A stretch of DNA of 64,000 nucleotides from Alteromonas stellipolaris (GTDB taxonomy: Bacteria > Pseudomonadota > Gammaproteobacteria > Enterobacterales > Alteromonadaceae), in assembly GCF_001562115.1 (NCBI RefSeq), contig NZ_CP013926.1, forward strand, positions 2,108,001-2,172,000, given 5' to 3'. Shown here piece after piece: positions 28,365 to 36,447 of this stretch. The notes under the pieces are model-generated. The model was not told the DNA's origin. It did not search any database and saw only the letters and a program-made list of their open reading frames with translations. A program made the position numbers and the translations under genes. The stretch's first letter is position 1, and each line of letters starts with the position of its first letter.

Positions 28365-29066
28365 ATGGCATCGCTTAAACTACATTGTTTTCATCACAAA
28401 CACTCATGGGTTTTGTGGTTTGATATTTCGCTTTTTATTGGAACTATGTTTCTGGTGAGAAATATTTATTTTTCACAATTCAATTTTATAGCGAACGGCC
28501 TTTTGTGGTCTTTCTCGACACTGATAGTTGCCATGCTTTTAATGAAACTTAGAGGAATTACCTGGCGAGATATTGGTCTGCACAAAACCGAAAGTTTCAA
28601 AAAATCCTTGATAGCAACGATCTTTATTTTTGTGTTTACGGTTATTTCTATTCTGACATTTCAGTTACTTAAAGACAGCTTGGGTTTAAACCTATCACCT
28701 GATCACTCTCACCAACAGGCAAGCTCAAAATTTGGTGATCTGTCTGGTAACTGGGGCTTGTTTATTATGATTCTTCCATTCATCTGGCTTCAGTCGATGT
28801 TAGAAGAGTTATTAGACCGCGGTTTTTTAATCAACTGGTTCGAAAAAGCATTATCAAGTACCTGGTTTGCAACCGCAACTGCCGTCTTACTTCAAGCACT
28901 TATTTTTGGATTTAGACACTCATATGATCTATCAGAGCGCTCCATCACTGTTGGTTTGATTGGTATTGCCATGGGAGTAGGCTATGTATGTTTTGGTAGA
29001 AACTTATGGCCTTTAATAGTTGCACATTGCATGTTAAATACCATGTCGATGTTAGATCGGGTTTAA
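28365..29066 (+). CDS. CPBP-family intramembrane metalloprotease
   Basis: About 233 aa, with seven or so hydrophobic segments. Motif 1 is EELLDRGF (the EExxxR signature of the Rce1/CPBP or ABI family), motif 2 is the His in FGFRHSYD, and motif 3 is the His in LIVAHCMLNT. The likely start is ATG 28365 after AAGGG; a TTG at 28329 would add 12 residues. Relatives include bacteriocin-immunity and prenyl-protein protease homologues. It is third gene of the cassette and 38 bases after the regulator, so likely cotranscribed. Confidence 0.88.
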   Translation: MASLKLHCFHHKHSWVLWFDISLFIGTMFLVRNIYFSQFNFIANGLLWSFSTLIVAMLLMKLRGITWRDIGLHKTESFKKSLIATIFIFVFTVISILTFQLLKDSLGLNLSPDHSHQQASSKFGDLSGNWGLFIMILPFIWLQSMLEELLDRGFLINWFEKALSSTWFATATAVLLQALIFGFRHSYDLSERSITVGLIGIAMGVGYVCFGRNLWPLIVAHCMLNTMSMLDRV

Positions 29067-29172
29067 AGGTATTAGATTAAATACGCTCTCGAAGCCAAGA
29101 GTCTTGTAGTGTCTATTTCGGTAGAGGCTGACCTTCATGCCTTAACATAGAAACATGATCTGTTTTCACTAT

Positions 29173-29249
29173 CATTTGGCTGGCCTACCATCGCTGTAGA
29201 CACCCATATTTACCGCGTAAGCAACCGCACTAAACTTGCTATGGGTAAA
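29173..29249 (+). repeat. 77-bp direct repeat, copy at start of nth fragment
   Basis: Second copy of 27114-27190 with two differences. It marks the right junction of the cassette. The two copies are 2,059 bases apart, so homologous recombination between them could excise the cassette and leave a complete nth. Confidence 0.9.
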
Positions 29250-29429
29250 ACCGTTGAGAAAGTGGAAGAGAAGCTACTAAAAGTAGTGCCAGCAGAATTT
29301 AAAGTGGATGTGCATCACTGGCTAATCCTGCACGGACGTTACACCTGCATTGCCCGCAAACCTCGTTGTGGAAGCTGCATTATTGAAGACTTGTGTGAAT
29401 TTAAAGATAAAACTGAATATGCTGAGTAA
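29173..29429 (+). pseudogene. nth: Detached 3' fragment of nth
   Basis: Encodes the last 85 residues of an endonuclease III, from FGWPTIAVDTHIYRV through the intact Cys cluster CIARKPRCGSCIIEDLC to a stop at 29427-29429, without the N-terminal domain or HhH Lys. The first 77 bases match the intact nth almost exactly, then identity falls. The fragment (EKVEEKLLKVVPAEFKVD) is closer to E. coli Nth than the intact gene is, so it is probably the original tail of the resident gene. A 62-codon frame from ATG 29241 remains open but lacks the catalytic part. Confidence 0.9.
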
Positions 29430-29454
29430 CTTAAACAAGGGGCTTAACCTGCTA

Positions 29455-29483
29455 GCGGCAGCTAACTAAGAGCTAGCTGCCGC
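29455..29483. repeat. GCGGCAGCTA hairpin
   Basis: GCGGCAGCTA (29455-29464) pairs with TAGCTGCCGC (29474-29483) across a 9-nt loop, 25 bases after the nth-fragment stop. It has no T run, so it may be a weak terminator or a REP-like intergenic repeat. Confidence 0.6.
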
Positions 29484-29668
29484 CCTGCGAAGCGTTACTT
29501 GCCAAAAGCGTCTATCGCAATACTACCCGCCTGTTAGAAAATTCTCCGTCCGAATAGTGTTACTAGTCAACGCATTAGATTCCAATTAAACTCCTATCTA
29601 AAAGCAAAAGTCTGCACATCGTTGTAAGCCAATATAGAAATCATTAGGAATTATTTATCATCGTTTTA

Positions 29669-30589
29669 TTGATTACTGCTGTTATTGTAGGATTGATGAT
29701 TATTTTATCGACTAAGCGGCGTCGTATGCTATTGAGTCGATTAATCTTTGATTTTGTTAATCGTACAGAAGCTAAGTTAGCAAGATTGTATTGTGGCAGT
29801 CGCTCAATTGATGGGCTTGAGGTGTTCTATCATAGCAATACAAAACATTTCTCTAATGATAAGCCTGTACTGGTGCTCTTACACGGTTTCAGTGCTGATA
29901 AGTATGTGTGGAATCGTTTTGCCAAAAGATTCTCTTCTCAATATCACCTAGTTATTCCTGACCTTAAAGGCCATGGCCAAACTGCTTACCACCCCGATGA
30001 TGATTATTCTGTTCCCAGCCAATGCCAGATGTTATTGGCACTATTAGATCAATTAAACATTAAGAACTTCAGCATAGTGGGTAATTCTATGGGCGGAATG
30101 ATGGCGGCTAAACTATTTGATGAAATGCCTAAGCGAATTGAAAAAGCAGTATTGATCGACCCAGCAGGCGCTAAGTCACCATTTGCTCAGAATATGATAG
30201 ACAATAAATTTAACCCTTTTGAACATGAAGTTGAACAGGATTTTTTTGAATTCTATGATTTAATCATGGCTAAACCACCATTTATCCCAAAGTTTATTTT
30301 GCGCGCACTCGCATGGGAATATATTAATAAGCGAGCGCAATATACCCACATGTTCCATCAATTTTTCAACTTGCGGGATTTTTACTCTCGTGATTACCAA
30401 TTCGATTATCCTGAGTCGATGCTGATATGGGGGCTTAACGATAAGCTGTTACCGGTAGACGATTTTACCCACTGGAAATTGATGCTCAATTCAAACACAC
30501 TTATTTATGAAGATCTTGGCCATATGCCTATGGTGGAAGATGTTAAACGTGTATCTAAAGATATTTTAAGCTTTTTAAATAAACATTAA
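29669..30589 (+). CDS. Alpha/beta hydrolase, membrane-anchored
   Basis: 306 aa. A short N-terminal hydrophobic stretch (ITAVIVGLMIIL) followed by KRRR suggests an inner-membrane anchor. The fold is clear: oxyanion region LLHGFS, PDLKGHGQT, nucleophile elbow GNSMGG (Ser about 140), the acid Asp in WGLNDKLLPVDD, and His in DLGHMPMVED. The start is uncertain: TTG 29669 is used here, ATG 29697 is the first ATG, and an AGGA sits at 29645. Substrate is not predictable; related proteins are lipases or lactonases. Confidence 0.87.
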   Translation: MITAVIVGLMIILSTKRRRMLLSRLIFDFVNRTEAKLARLYCGSRSIDGLEVFYHSNTKHFSNDKPVLVLLHGFSADKYVWNRFAKRFSSQYHLVIPDLKGHGQTAYHPDDDYSVPSQCQMLLALLDQLNIKNFSIVGNSMGGMMAAKLFDEMPKRIEKAVLIDPAGAKSPFAQNMIDNKFNPFEHEVEQDFFEFYDLIMAKPPFIPKFILRALAWEYINKRAQYTHMFHQFFNLRDFYSRDYQFDYPESMLIWGLNDKLLPVDDFTHWKLMLNSNTLIYEDLGHMPMVEDVKRVSKDILSFLNKH

Positions 30590-30667
30590 ATAAGCAATAA
30601 AAAGGTTAGTAAAAGATAGCTTATTTGCAACGAATGCCTAGCCAAGTTAACGGCATTTAAAAAGTAA

Positions 30668-30701
30668 AAAGCCCTAATACTAAAACAGTATGTAGGGCTT
30701 T
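30668..30701. terminator. Bidirectional terminator
   Basis: AAAGCCCTA...ATAC / GTAT...TAGGGCTTT with a single bulged G and a 7-nt loop, with T tracts on both sides. It separates the convergent hydrolase (+) and S9 peptidase (-) genes. Confidence 0.88.
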
Positions 30702-30736
30702 GATTTTTAGGTTTTACTTCTAAAGAAAACTAATCT

Positions 30737-32815
30737 CTAGTCTTCTTTCTTTTCACTGTTCGTGTCGTCTTTGTACTTATCAAACCACGCTAAAATATAT
30801 CCAACTTTACGTGCTAAGTTAGAAGGTTTAGCTGCGATACCATGATAAGCCCCTTGAATACGCACCAGCGCGCTATCTACACCTTGTAAGCGTAATGCAC
30901 CATAATATTGTTCGCTTTCAGACATAGGAGTACGTACATCTAATTCACCGGTGAGCACCATGGTAGGCGTTGTTACATTGCCCACTAATGATAACGGCGA
31001 ACGGTTCCAATATTGCTCGTAATCGTTCCAAGGTAAGTCTGTAAACCAATACTTGCTCATATACGCATAGATATCAGATGTACCAATCATACTTGTCCAG
31101 TTTATAACGGGTTTCGCCACTACAGAGGCTTTGAAACGGTCGGTCTTTCCGATGATCCAAGAGGTCAGCGTCCCCCCGCCAGAACCGCCAGTAACAAATA
31201 AGTTAGACTCATCCACATAACCTTTGGCAATAGCGGCATCCACCATATCCATAAGGTCGTCATAATCTTGTGATGGATAATTTTTATCAATTAAATTAGC
31301 GAACTCTTCACCTTGAGAAGTAGACCCACGAGGGTTGCCATATAAAACAACATAACCAGCAGCAGCCATTAATTGTATTTCTGTTGAGTAACTGGGGCCA
31401 TACGCAGTGTGAGGCCCGCCATGTATTTCTAAAATTAGCGGGTATTTTTTCTTAGGGTCAAAGTTAGGAGGGGTAACCAACCAAGCTTGTAAGTCTCTAT
31501 TATCTACACTGCTTTTTAGTTCCAACAATTCTGGTTTATTCACTGTTATGTGATCAAACACATCACCATTTAAATCAGTCAGTTGTTTAACCTTCCCTTT
31601 ACTGGTCACTATTGCAAGATCAGCAGGGCGATCGCCCATTGAAGCGGTATAAACAACACTGCCTTTAGGAGTTACATCGTAATCGCCCGATGTGTACGGC
31701 CTACCTAAACTAGTGCCACCTAAATCACTTGTTTTCGTTGAAATTTTACCTGACAAACTAACATAGGCGACACTTTTCTTACCCATATCATCATAGCTAA
31801 AATATACCCCTTTACCGTTGTCAGCCCACTTAATTGCACCGACAGAGCGGTCTAGCTCACTAGTCAGGTTTTCGATGCCCGTGCCATCTGAATTCATTAC
31901 ATATAAATGGCTTAGCTGATTTGATTTTCCATTATCTTCATTACCAACAAAGGCAATTTTATTACCGTTAGGGCTTAAATGAGGGCTTCGTTCAGGGCCA
32001 CTCATATCAGTTAATTTAGTCACCTTTGACGTTTTTACATCAATGCTAAACAGATCGCTATTAAGCATATCGAAATCAGCTTCGTCGCTGGTGTTAGCAG
32101 AGATAACGATCTGTTGACCATTGTCAGACCATGCAATGGTACCGGCGTGGTCATGTTCCCCAGAAGTAATTTGTCTTGGCGTTCCGCCAATGGTTGGCAC
32201 AACATATATTTGCATGTTGCCGGGGCGTTTCATTCCCACGCCGTCTCGTTGGAAATTGGTTTGGTCGATATACTGTGGGGTTTCTGCCCACTTAGCGCCT
32301 TTAGGCTTAAAATCTAAATTAAATAACGGTTTGGCTTTAGTGGGTGTAAACATAGCAAAAGCTAAATATTTACCGTCTGGTGAAAAACTCATACCGCTCG
32401 GGCGCATTGCGACATCGGTTACGCGAGTTGTGCTATTTGATGCTAAATCTTTTAGATAAACTTGAACCTTACCTTCTTTACTTGAAAGGTAAGCCATTTT
32501 AGCGCCATCAGGTGAAAACACAGGATTAAAGTGGTTTTTACTGTCAGAAAGAATAGGCAGATGAGCACTTCCATCTAAGGCTATTGTCCACAGATTCCGT
32601 CGCATTGAATCTGTCATAATATCCATGCTACGACGCTCGTACACAACATGTTTGCCATCAGGTGTTACCACTGGGTTTGCAGCATACTCAAGATTAAATA
32701 CGTCTTTTAAAGACAAAGTATTACTTGCTGATTCGTCTGCCAAAACCGAATGGGTAGTTAATAATGTGCTTATGACTAGTGTTAACGCCGACTTGCTTAA
32801 ACATCTCTTATTCAT
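30737..32815 (-). CDS. Secreted S9-family (prolyl oligopeptidase-like) peptidase
   Basis: 692 aa with a Sec signal peptide (MNKRCLSKSALTLVISTLLTTHSVLA). An N-terminal beta-propeller made of PD40/TolB-like repeats (SPDGKYLAF, SDNGQQIVIS, SPNGNKIAFV, ADNGKGVYFS) covers about 40-420. The C-terminal hydrolase domain has the nucleophile in TGGSGGGT (Ser near 548), Asp in GELDVRTP and His in GAYHG. Homologues are dipeptidyl/acylaminoacyl peptidases. It probably works in the periplasm on peptides brought in by TonB receptors, and pairs functionally with the divergent M28 peptidase next door. Confidence 0.93.
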   Translation of the reverse strand: MNKRCLSKSALTLVISTLLTTHSVLADESASNTLSLKDVFNLEYAANPVVTPDGKHVVYERRSMDIMTDSMRRNLWTIALDGSAHLPILSDSKNHFNPVFSPDGAKMAYLSSKEGKVQVYLKDLASNSTTRVTDVAMRPSGMSFSPDGKYLAFAMFTPTKAKPLFNLDFKPKGAKWAETPQYIDQTNFQRDGVGMKRPGNMQIYVVPTIGGTPRQITSGEHDHAGTIAWSDNGQQIVISANTSDEADFDMLNSDLFSIDVKTSKVTKLTDMSGPERSPHLSPNGNKIAFVGNEDNGKSNQLSHLYVMNSDGTGIENLTSELDRSVGAIKWADNGKGVYFSYDDMGKKSVAYVSLSGKISTKTSDLGGTSLGRPYTSGDYDVTPKGSVVYTASMGDRPADLAIVTSKGKVKQLTDLNGDVFDHITVNKPELLELKSSVDNRDLQAWLVTPPNFDPKKKYPLILEIHGGPHTAYGPSYSTEIQLMAAAGYVVLYGNPRGSTSQGEEFANLIDKNYPSQDYDDLMDMVDAAIAKGYVDESNLFVTGGSGGGTLTSWIIGKTDRFKASVVAKPVINWTSMIGTSDIYAYMSKYWFTDLPWNDYEQYWNRSPLSLVGNVTTPTMVLTGELDVRTPMSESEQYYGALRLQGVDSALVRIQGAYHGIAAKPSNLARKVGYILAWFDKYKDDTNSEKKED

Positions 32816-33148
32816 GGCTCGTTTGCTCTAATTGTTTTAATTCGATAAATAGAATGACTATTGAAGGTCTAACATAGCTTATATAACAGTAGAAATACCT
32901 TACCTTTGATGTAAAAAGTAGTATTTATAGGTTGAATTTCATATTCTGGTCGCGCTCAGGGTTTTCTTCTTTTAGCTAAGAGACTGTAGCTGTAAACGGC
33001 AACATCTTCTACGCGAGCAAATTCGCATTACTTTACGGCCTAAACCGTTAAAACTAGAAAAGAGCGCTTAAATAATAAAAAACAATTTTGGGGTACGTTG
33101 CAGTTACTATAAGAATTCGGCCCAAATAACAGTATTAATGGAGAACAC
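32816..33148. other. Intergenic region between divergent peptidase genes
   Basis: 333 bases, AT-rich, with promoters expected on both strands. The M28 gene has a clear GGAG ribosome-binding site at its right end. No small gene, hairpin with T run or recognisable operator was found. Confidence 0.6.
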
Positions 33149-34549
33149 ATGCATCAACTTAGACGCCTCACTTTTACCGCTATTGTAGCTTTTTTTAGTT
33201 TTCCGCTACTGGCAGCTTCTAATGTGATAACAAACGAACAAAAACAAACTGCGAACGACCTTATAGAAACTGCGCTGAAAAGTGACTTAGGTATGGACAT
33301 CGTGACATCGCTGACCACAGAAATAGGCCCTCGATTGGGAGGCTCTGAAGCTGAGAAACGCGCGAGAGACTGGGGGGTAAAGTTAGGCGAACGTTTGGGG
33401 TTCGACAACGTCAGTATCGAACCATTTACGATGCCTTTTTGGGATAGAGGGCATCTACACATATCGCTAACCTCGCCTTACCAGCAGGACTTATACGGTA
33501 CTGCTTTAGGTGGTGGCGCTCCATCAAAAGAGAGTATTGATGCCGATGTAGTATATTTTAGAGATATTCACGCATTATCAGATGTTAAGGATGGCAGCCT
33601 TAGCGGAAAAATTGCTTTTGTCGATGGCGACAAAATGGTTAAAAGCCAAACCGGCGCAGGTTATGGCCAAGCCAATCAACGTCGAAGAATTGGCTGGCAA
33701 CATGCGCAGCGTGGTGGCGCTAGCGCATTGGTGGTTCGCTCTGTCGGTTCAGACTCACATCGATTCCCGCACTCAGGGATGATGAGTAAAGACGGTGACA
33801 AATGGGCAGATATTCCAGTTATCGCTATCTCAAATCCTGACGCTGATCACCTTCGCCGCTTACATGGTTTAAGCAAGCCTATAAGTCTTTCACTGCATTC
33901 AGAATCAAAATGGAAAGGCGAAGTGAAAAGCGGAAATGTTGTTCTCGATTTAGTGGGAAGTGAGAAGCCTGAAGAAATCGTACTTATTGGTGGCCATCTA
34001 GACAGCTGGGATTTAGGCACTGGCGCAGTTGACGATGGCGCAGGCGTTGCTATCACTACCGCAGCTGCCGCGTTGATTGCTAATTTACCGACTCGCCCCA
34101 AGCGTACTATACGGGTAGTAATGTTTGGAGCAGAAGAAGTGGGACTACTTGGTGCATTCGCCTATGCAAAACAACATGATGCGAACCTACAAAACCATGT
34201 TTTGGCAACCGAATCTGACTTTGGTGCGCAAACTATTTGGCAACTAGTATCGAACGTCAACCCAGAAGCTACCTTGCTGATGGATGAAGTAGGAAAAATA
34301 TTGTCCCCTCTTGGCATAGTGAGAGGAGGATCAGATGTTCCCGGCGGTGGTCCTGACATCATTCCCTTGGCTAAAAAAGGTGTACCGACCATTCGATTAA
34401 ACCAAAATGGACAGGATTACTTCGATTTACATCATACGCCTGATGATACGCTTGATAAGATTGATCCCGATGAATTAGCGCAAAATATTGCCGCTTATGC
34501 AGCAAGTATATATTTAATTGCTGATTCAGATGTGGCATTAAAGCCTTAG
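33149..34549 (+). CDS. Secreted M28-family peptidase (carboxypeptidase Q-like)
   Basis: 466 aa with a Sec signal (MHQLRRLTFTAIVAFFSFPLLAA). A PA-like insert lies near 130-240. Metal and catalytic residues sit in GGHLDSWDLGTGAVDDGAG (about 284-302) and GAEEVGLLG (about 331-339), followed by TESDFGA and the distal His in DYFDLHHTPDDTLD. This arrangement fits the plasma glutamate carboxypeptidase/carboxypeptidase Q subgroup. The ATG is preceded by ATGGAGAAC. Periplasmic location is expected. Confidence 0.92.
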   Translation: MHQLRRLTFTAIVAFFSFPLLAASNVITNEQKQTANDLIETALKSDLGMDIVTSLTTEIGPRLGGSEAEKRARDWGVKLGERLGFDNVSIEPFTMPFWDRGHLHISLTSPYQQDLYGTALGGGAPSKESIDADVVYFRDIHALSDVKDGSLSGKIAFVDGDKMVKSQTGAGYGQANQRRRIGWQHAQRGGASALVVRSVGSDSHRFPHSGMMSKDGDKWADIPVIAISNPDADHLRRLHGLSKPISLSLHSESKWKGEVKSGNVVLDLVGSEKPEEIVLIGGHLDSWDLGTGAVDDGAGVAITTAAAALIANLPTRPKRTIRVVMFGAEEVGLLGAFAYAKQHDANLQNHVLATESDFGAQTIWQLVSNVNPEATLLMDEVGKILSPLGIVRGGSDVPGGGPDIIPLAKKGVPTIRLNQNGQDYFDLHHTPDDTLDKIDPDELAQNIAAYAASIYLIADSDVALKP

Positions 34550-34556
34550 GGTGGCA

Positions 34557-34608
34557 TAAGCGGGCTAGGACTGAGTTAGTACAACTGAGCAACTCTCCTA
34601 CCCGCTTA
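34557..34608. terminator. Long hairpin between convergent genes
   Basis: AAGCGGG-C-TAGGA (34558-34570) pairs with TCCTA-CCCGCTT (34596-34607), leaving one bulged base and a 25-nt loop. The 3' flank is ATTAT, not a T run. It is probably a transcription end for the M28 gene. Confidence 0.55.
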
Positions 34609-34697
34609 TTATCCTCCTTCATACAAAGAGAATATGAGAAATGATTCTCTCCAATGACTTGAAGCTTCAATCACGGAATCAGGTTAAATTTCGCGCT

Positions 34698-35894
34698 TTA
34701 ACGCTCGCCAAGCTTGTTCAATAACCGTTCCCGTCTACCCTCGTAAACGTCATAGCCATCGTAATCCGAAGAAGCTAGCGCTAATGCCTTATTCACCTGC
34801 TCCAGTGCTTTTTCAAACTGGCCTGACTGCTCATAGCCATAGGCAAGACCATTGTATGCATCCGGCGCATTGGGATAACGTTCAATACCGTACTGAAATA
34901 GCTTTATAGCTTCATCGAAATCTTGTTCTGACACGAAGTGATAACCTAATTCTCTTATTACCCATTCCGCCGCTTCGATTTTCTCGCCTCGTTGCTGTGA
35001 TACCACTTCGTAATACTTTTCAATCGAGCTCAAATCACCATCATAGTCTTTCGGGCGCATATACTCTGAGTAAAATAAACTGTAATACGCTTTAAAGCTT
35101 GCTGCATTGGTCACAAGGTTATGAGGTACGTCATTGAATACATCGTTATGCCACCGTAGTCCCTCCGGCTTGTTTTTACGGATATCTGAAATCATCGCAT
35201 CGTAATAAGGGCGCATGGGCGCACCTTCGTTGCCAATAGCGGTATAAAGGTAATGATCGAGCTTTTTATTATTCTTTATGAACTCAACCGTAGTCTTTGC
35301 CGTTGCACCATGTGCCCACCATACTGCAGCACTGTAAGTTAAGGCAGCATTGAACAATTCAGGCGCTTGCTGCATTGCATACAATGAGAAAGCGCCTGCA
35401 GCCGATGCACCTGCAATAACTCGAAAATCATGCACCCGATATTTACTTTCCACCATCGGCATCAATTCTGAAGTGATAAATTGTAAAAACTTAGCACCTC
35501 CGCCGCCATAACCCACGGGACCATTGGGGTCTTTATTTACGTTAGGGTATAAATCCCGAAGACGGTCGGTGTTTTCGATTGCCACCACAATAACTTCTGG
35601 CGCCGCCCGCTGAGATTGCAAACTTTCAAGAACCGCATTCAACATGACGAGCGTAGTAGCGCCATCAAGACGGTAAATAATAGGGTATTTTTTATCTGGG
35701 TTTTCAGCATAGCTTTTAGGGAGTTGAACAACCACAGTGCGCTCTTCTAATAATACCTTCGATGTTAGCTTTTCGGTAATTAGGGTGTAACTGGAGCTTT
35801 GTGTTTCATCTTCTACAGAAGCATCTTGCCCATAGGAGATTGGGCTGATTGATAGTAGAAAAAAACATAGTACCTTTATTCGCTGCAGCGCCAT
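34698..35894 (-). CDS. Secreted esterase (EstD/Fes-type alpha/beta hydrolase) with C-terminal TPR
   Basis: 398 aa with a signal peptide (MALQRIKVLCFFLLSISPISYG). The esterase domain (PF00756-like, about 30-275) shows YPIIYRLDGATTL, FRVIAGASAAGAFSLYAMQ with the nucleophile Ser in GASAAG, and His near DVPHNLV. It is followed by tetratricopeptide-like repeats (AIKLFQYGIERYPNAPDAYNGLAYGYEQSGQFEKALEQVNKAL, about 325-370). Fes/IroE-like esterases and carbohydrate esterases share this fold, so the substrate could be a siderophore or an acylated sugar. Single gene. Confidence 0.85.
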   Translation of the reverse strand: MALQRIKVLCFFLLSISPISYGQDASVEDETQSSSYTLITEKLTSKVLLEERTVVVQLPKSYAENPDKKYPIIYRLDGATTLVMLNAVLESLQSQRAAPEVIVVAIENTDRLRDLYPNVNKDPNGPVGYGGGGAKFLQFITSELMPMVESKYRVHDFRVIAGASAAGAFSLYAMQQAPELFNAALTYSAAVWWAHGATAKTTVEFIKNNKKLDHYLYTAIGNEGAPMRPYYDAMISDIRKNKPEGLRWHNDVFNDVPHNLVTNAASFKAYYSLFYSEYMRPKDYDGDLSSIEKYYEVVSQQRGEKIEAAEWVIRELGYHFVSEQDFDEAIKLFQYGIERYPNAPDAYNGLAYGYEQSGQFEKALEQVNKALALASSDYDGYDVYEGRRERLLNKLGER

Positions 35895-36142
35895 GAAAGT
35901 TAAGTCCTTTTAATGCGTTATGATAAATTGTGCTATTTAATTACGTTACCACAAAATCAACGGGGTCGGAAAAGGAGGCGAACAAGGATGTGGAAAAAGG
36001 TGCCATAGGAAGACAGAAATGAGAGCCGATCCCCCCAGGCGAGCGACTTTTCATTTGAGCGGGCTGGACGCTTGAGCCACTTGCAAATAAGTGATTAATC
36101 ATTAATCTATCTATTAAGTGAACAAAACAGTGAGTGTTGAGC

Positions 36143-36238
36143 ATGAGACCTGAATTAATCTTTTTACTGCCCTTGGCCTTGATGATAGCCGCTTTTTTTT
36201 ACGCTCAGCATCACCGTAAAGCTTCAAAGAAACCTTGA
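36143..36238 (+). CDS. Possible 31-aa single-pass membrane microprotein
   Basis: Reads MRPELIFLLPLALMIAAFF followed by YAQHHRKASKKP. One hydrophobic helix and a strongly basic C-terminal tail fit a small inner-membrane protein with N-out topology or a regulatory microprotein. The Shine-Dalgarno (GAG, four to seven bases upstream) is poor. It sits alone in a 550-base gap between two minus-strand genes. Conservation would have to be checked. Confidence 0.4.
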   Translation: MRPELIFLLPLALMIAAFFYAQHHRKASKKP

Positions 36239-36447
36239 CAAGGTTCACTGTGATGGTGAAATGCGTAATTTTTACTGAGTTTAACGCCTAATACGATAAA
36301 GCTTGGCTCTCCACGCTTGGCGGTTTAAATAGCTGGCACTGAAACTAAAAGCGAAGTCATATTATTTACAGAGGCTAAGCGTTTCCACTGAGCTCTTATT
36401 TAGAGCCCTTATTAAGAACTCTTACAAAAAGCCTTTTCACTAAGCGC

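Noticed and set aside
27362..29172. Transposase, integrase or terminal inverted repeats bounding the nth cassette
   Set aside because: None found; the only boundary signal is the 77-bp nth direct repeat.
29241..29429. 62-codon open frame in the nth remnant as a functional gene
   Set aside because: It is the C-terminal Fe-S part of endonuclease III without the catalytic Lys and HhH domain; better explained as a pseudogene fragment.
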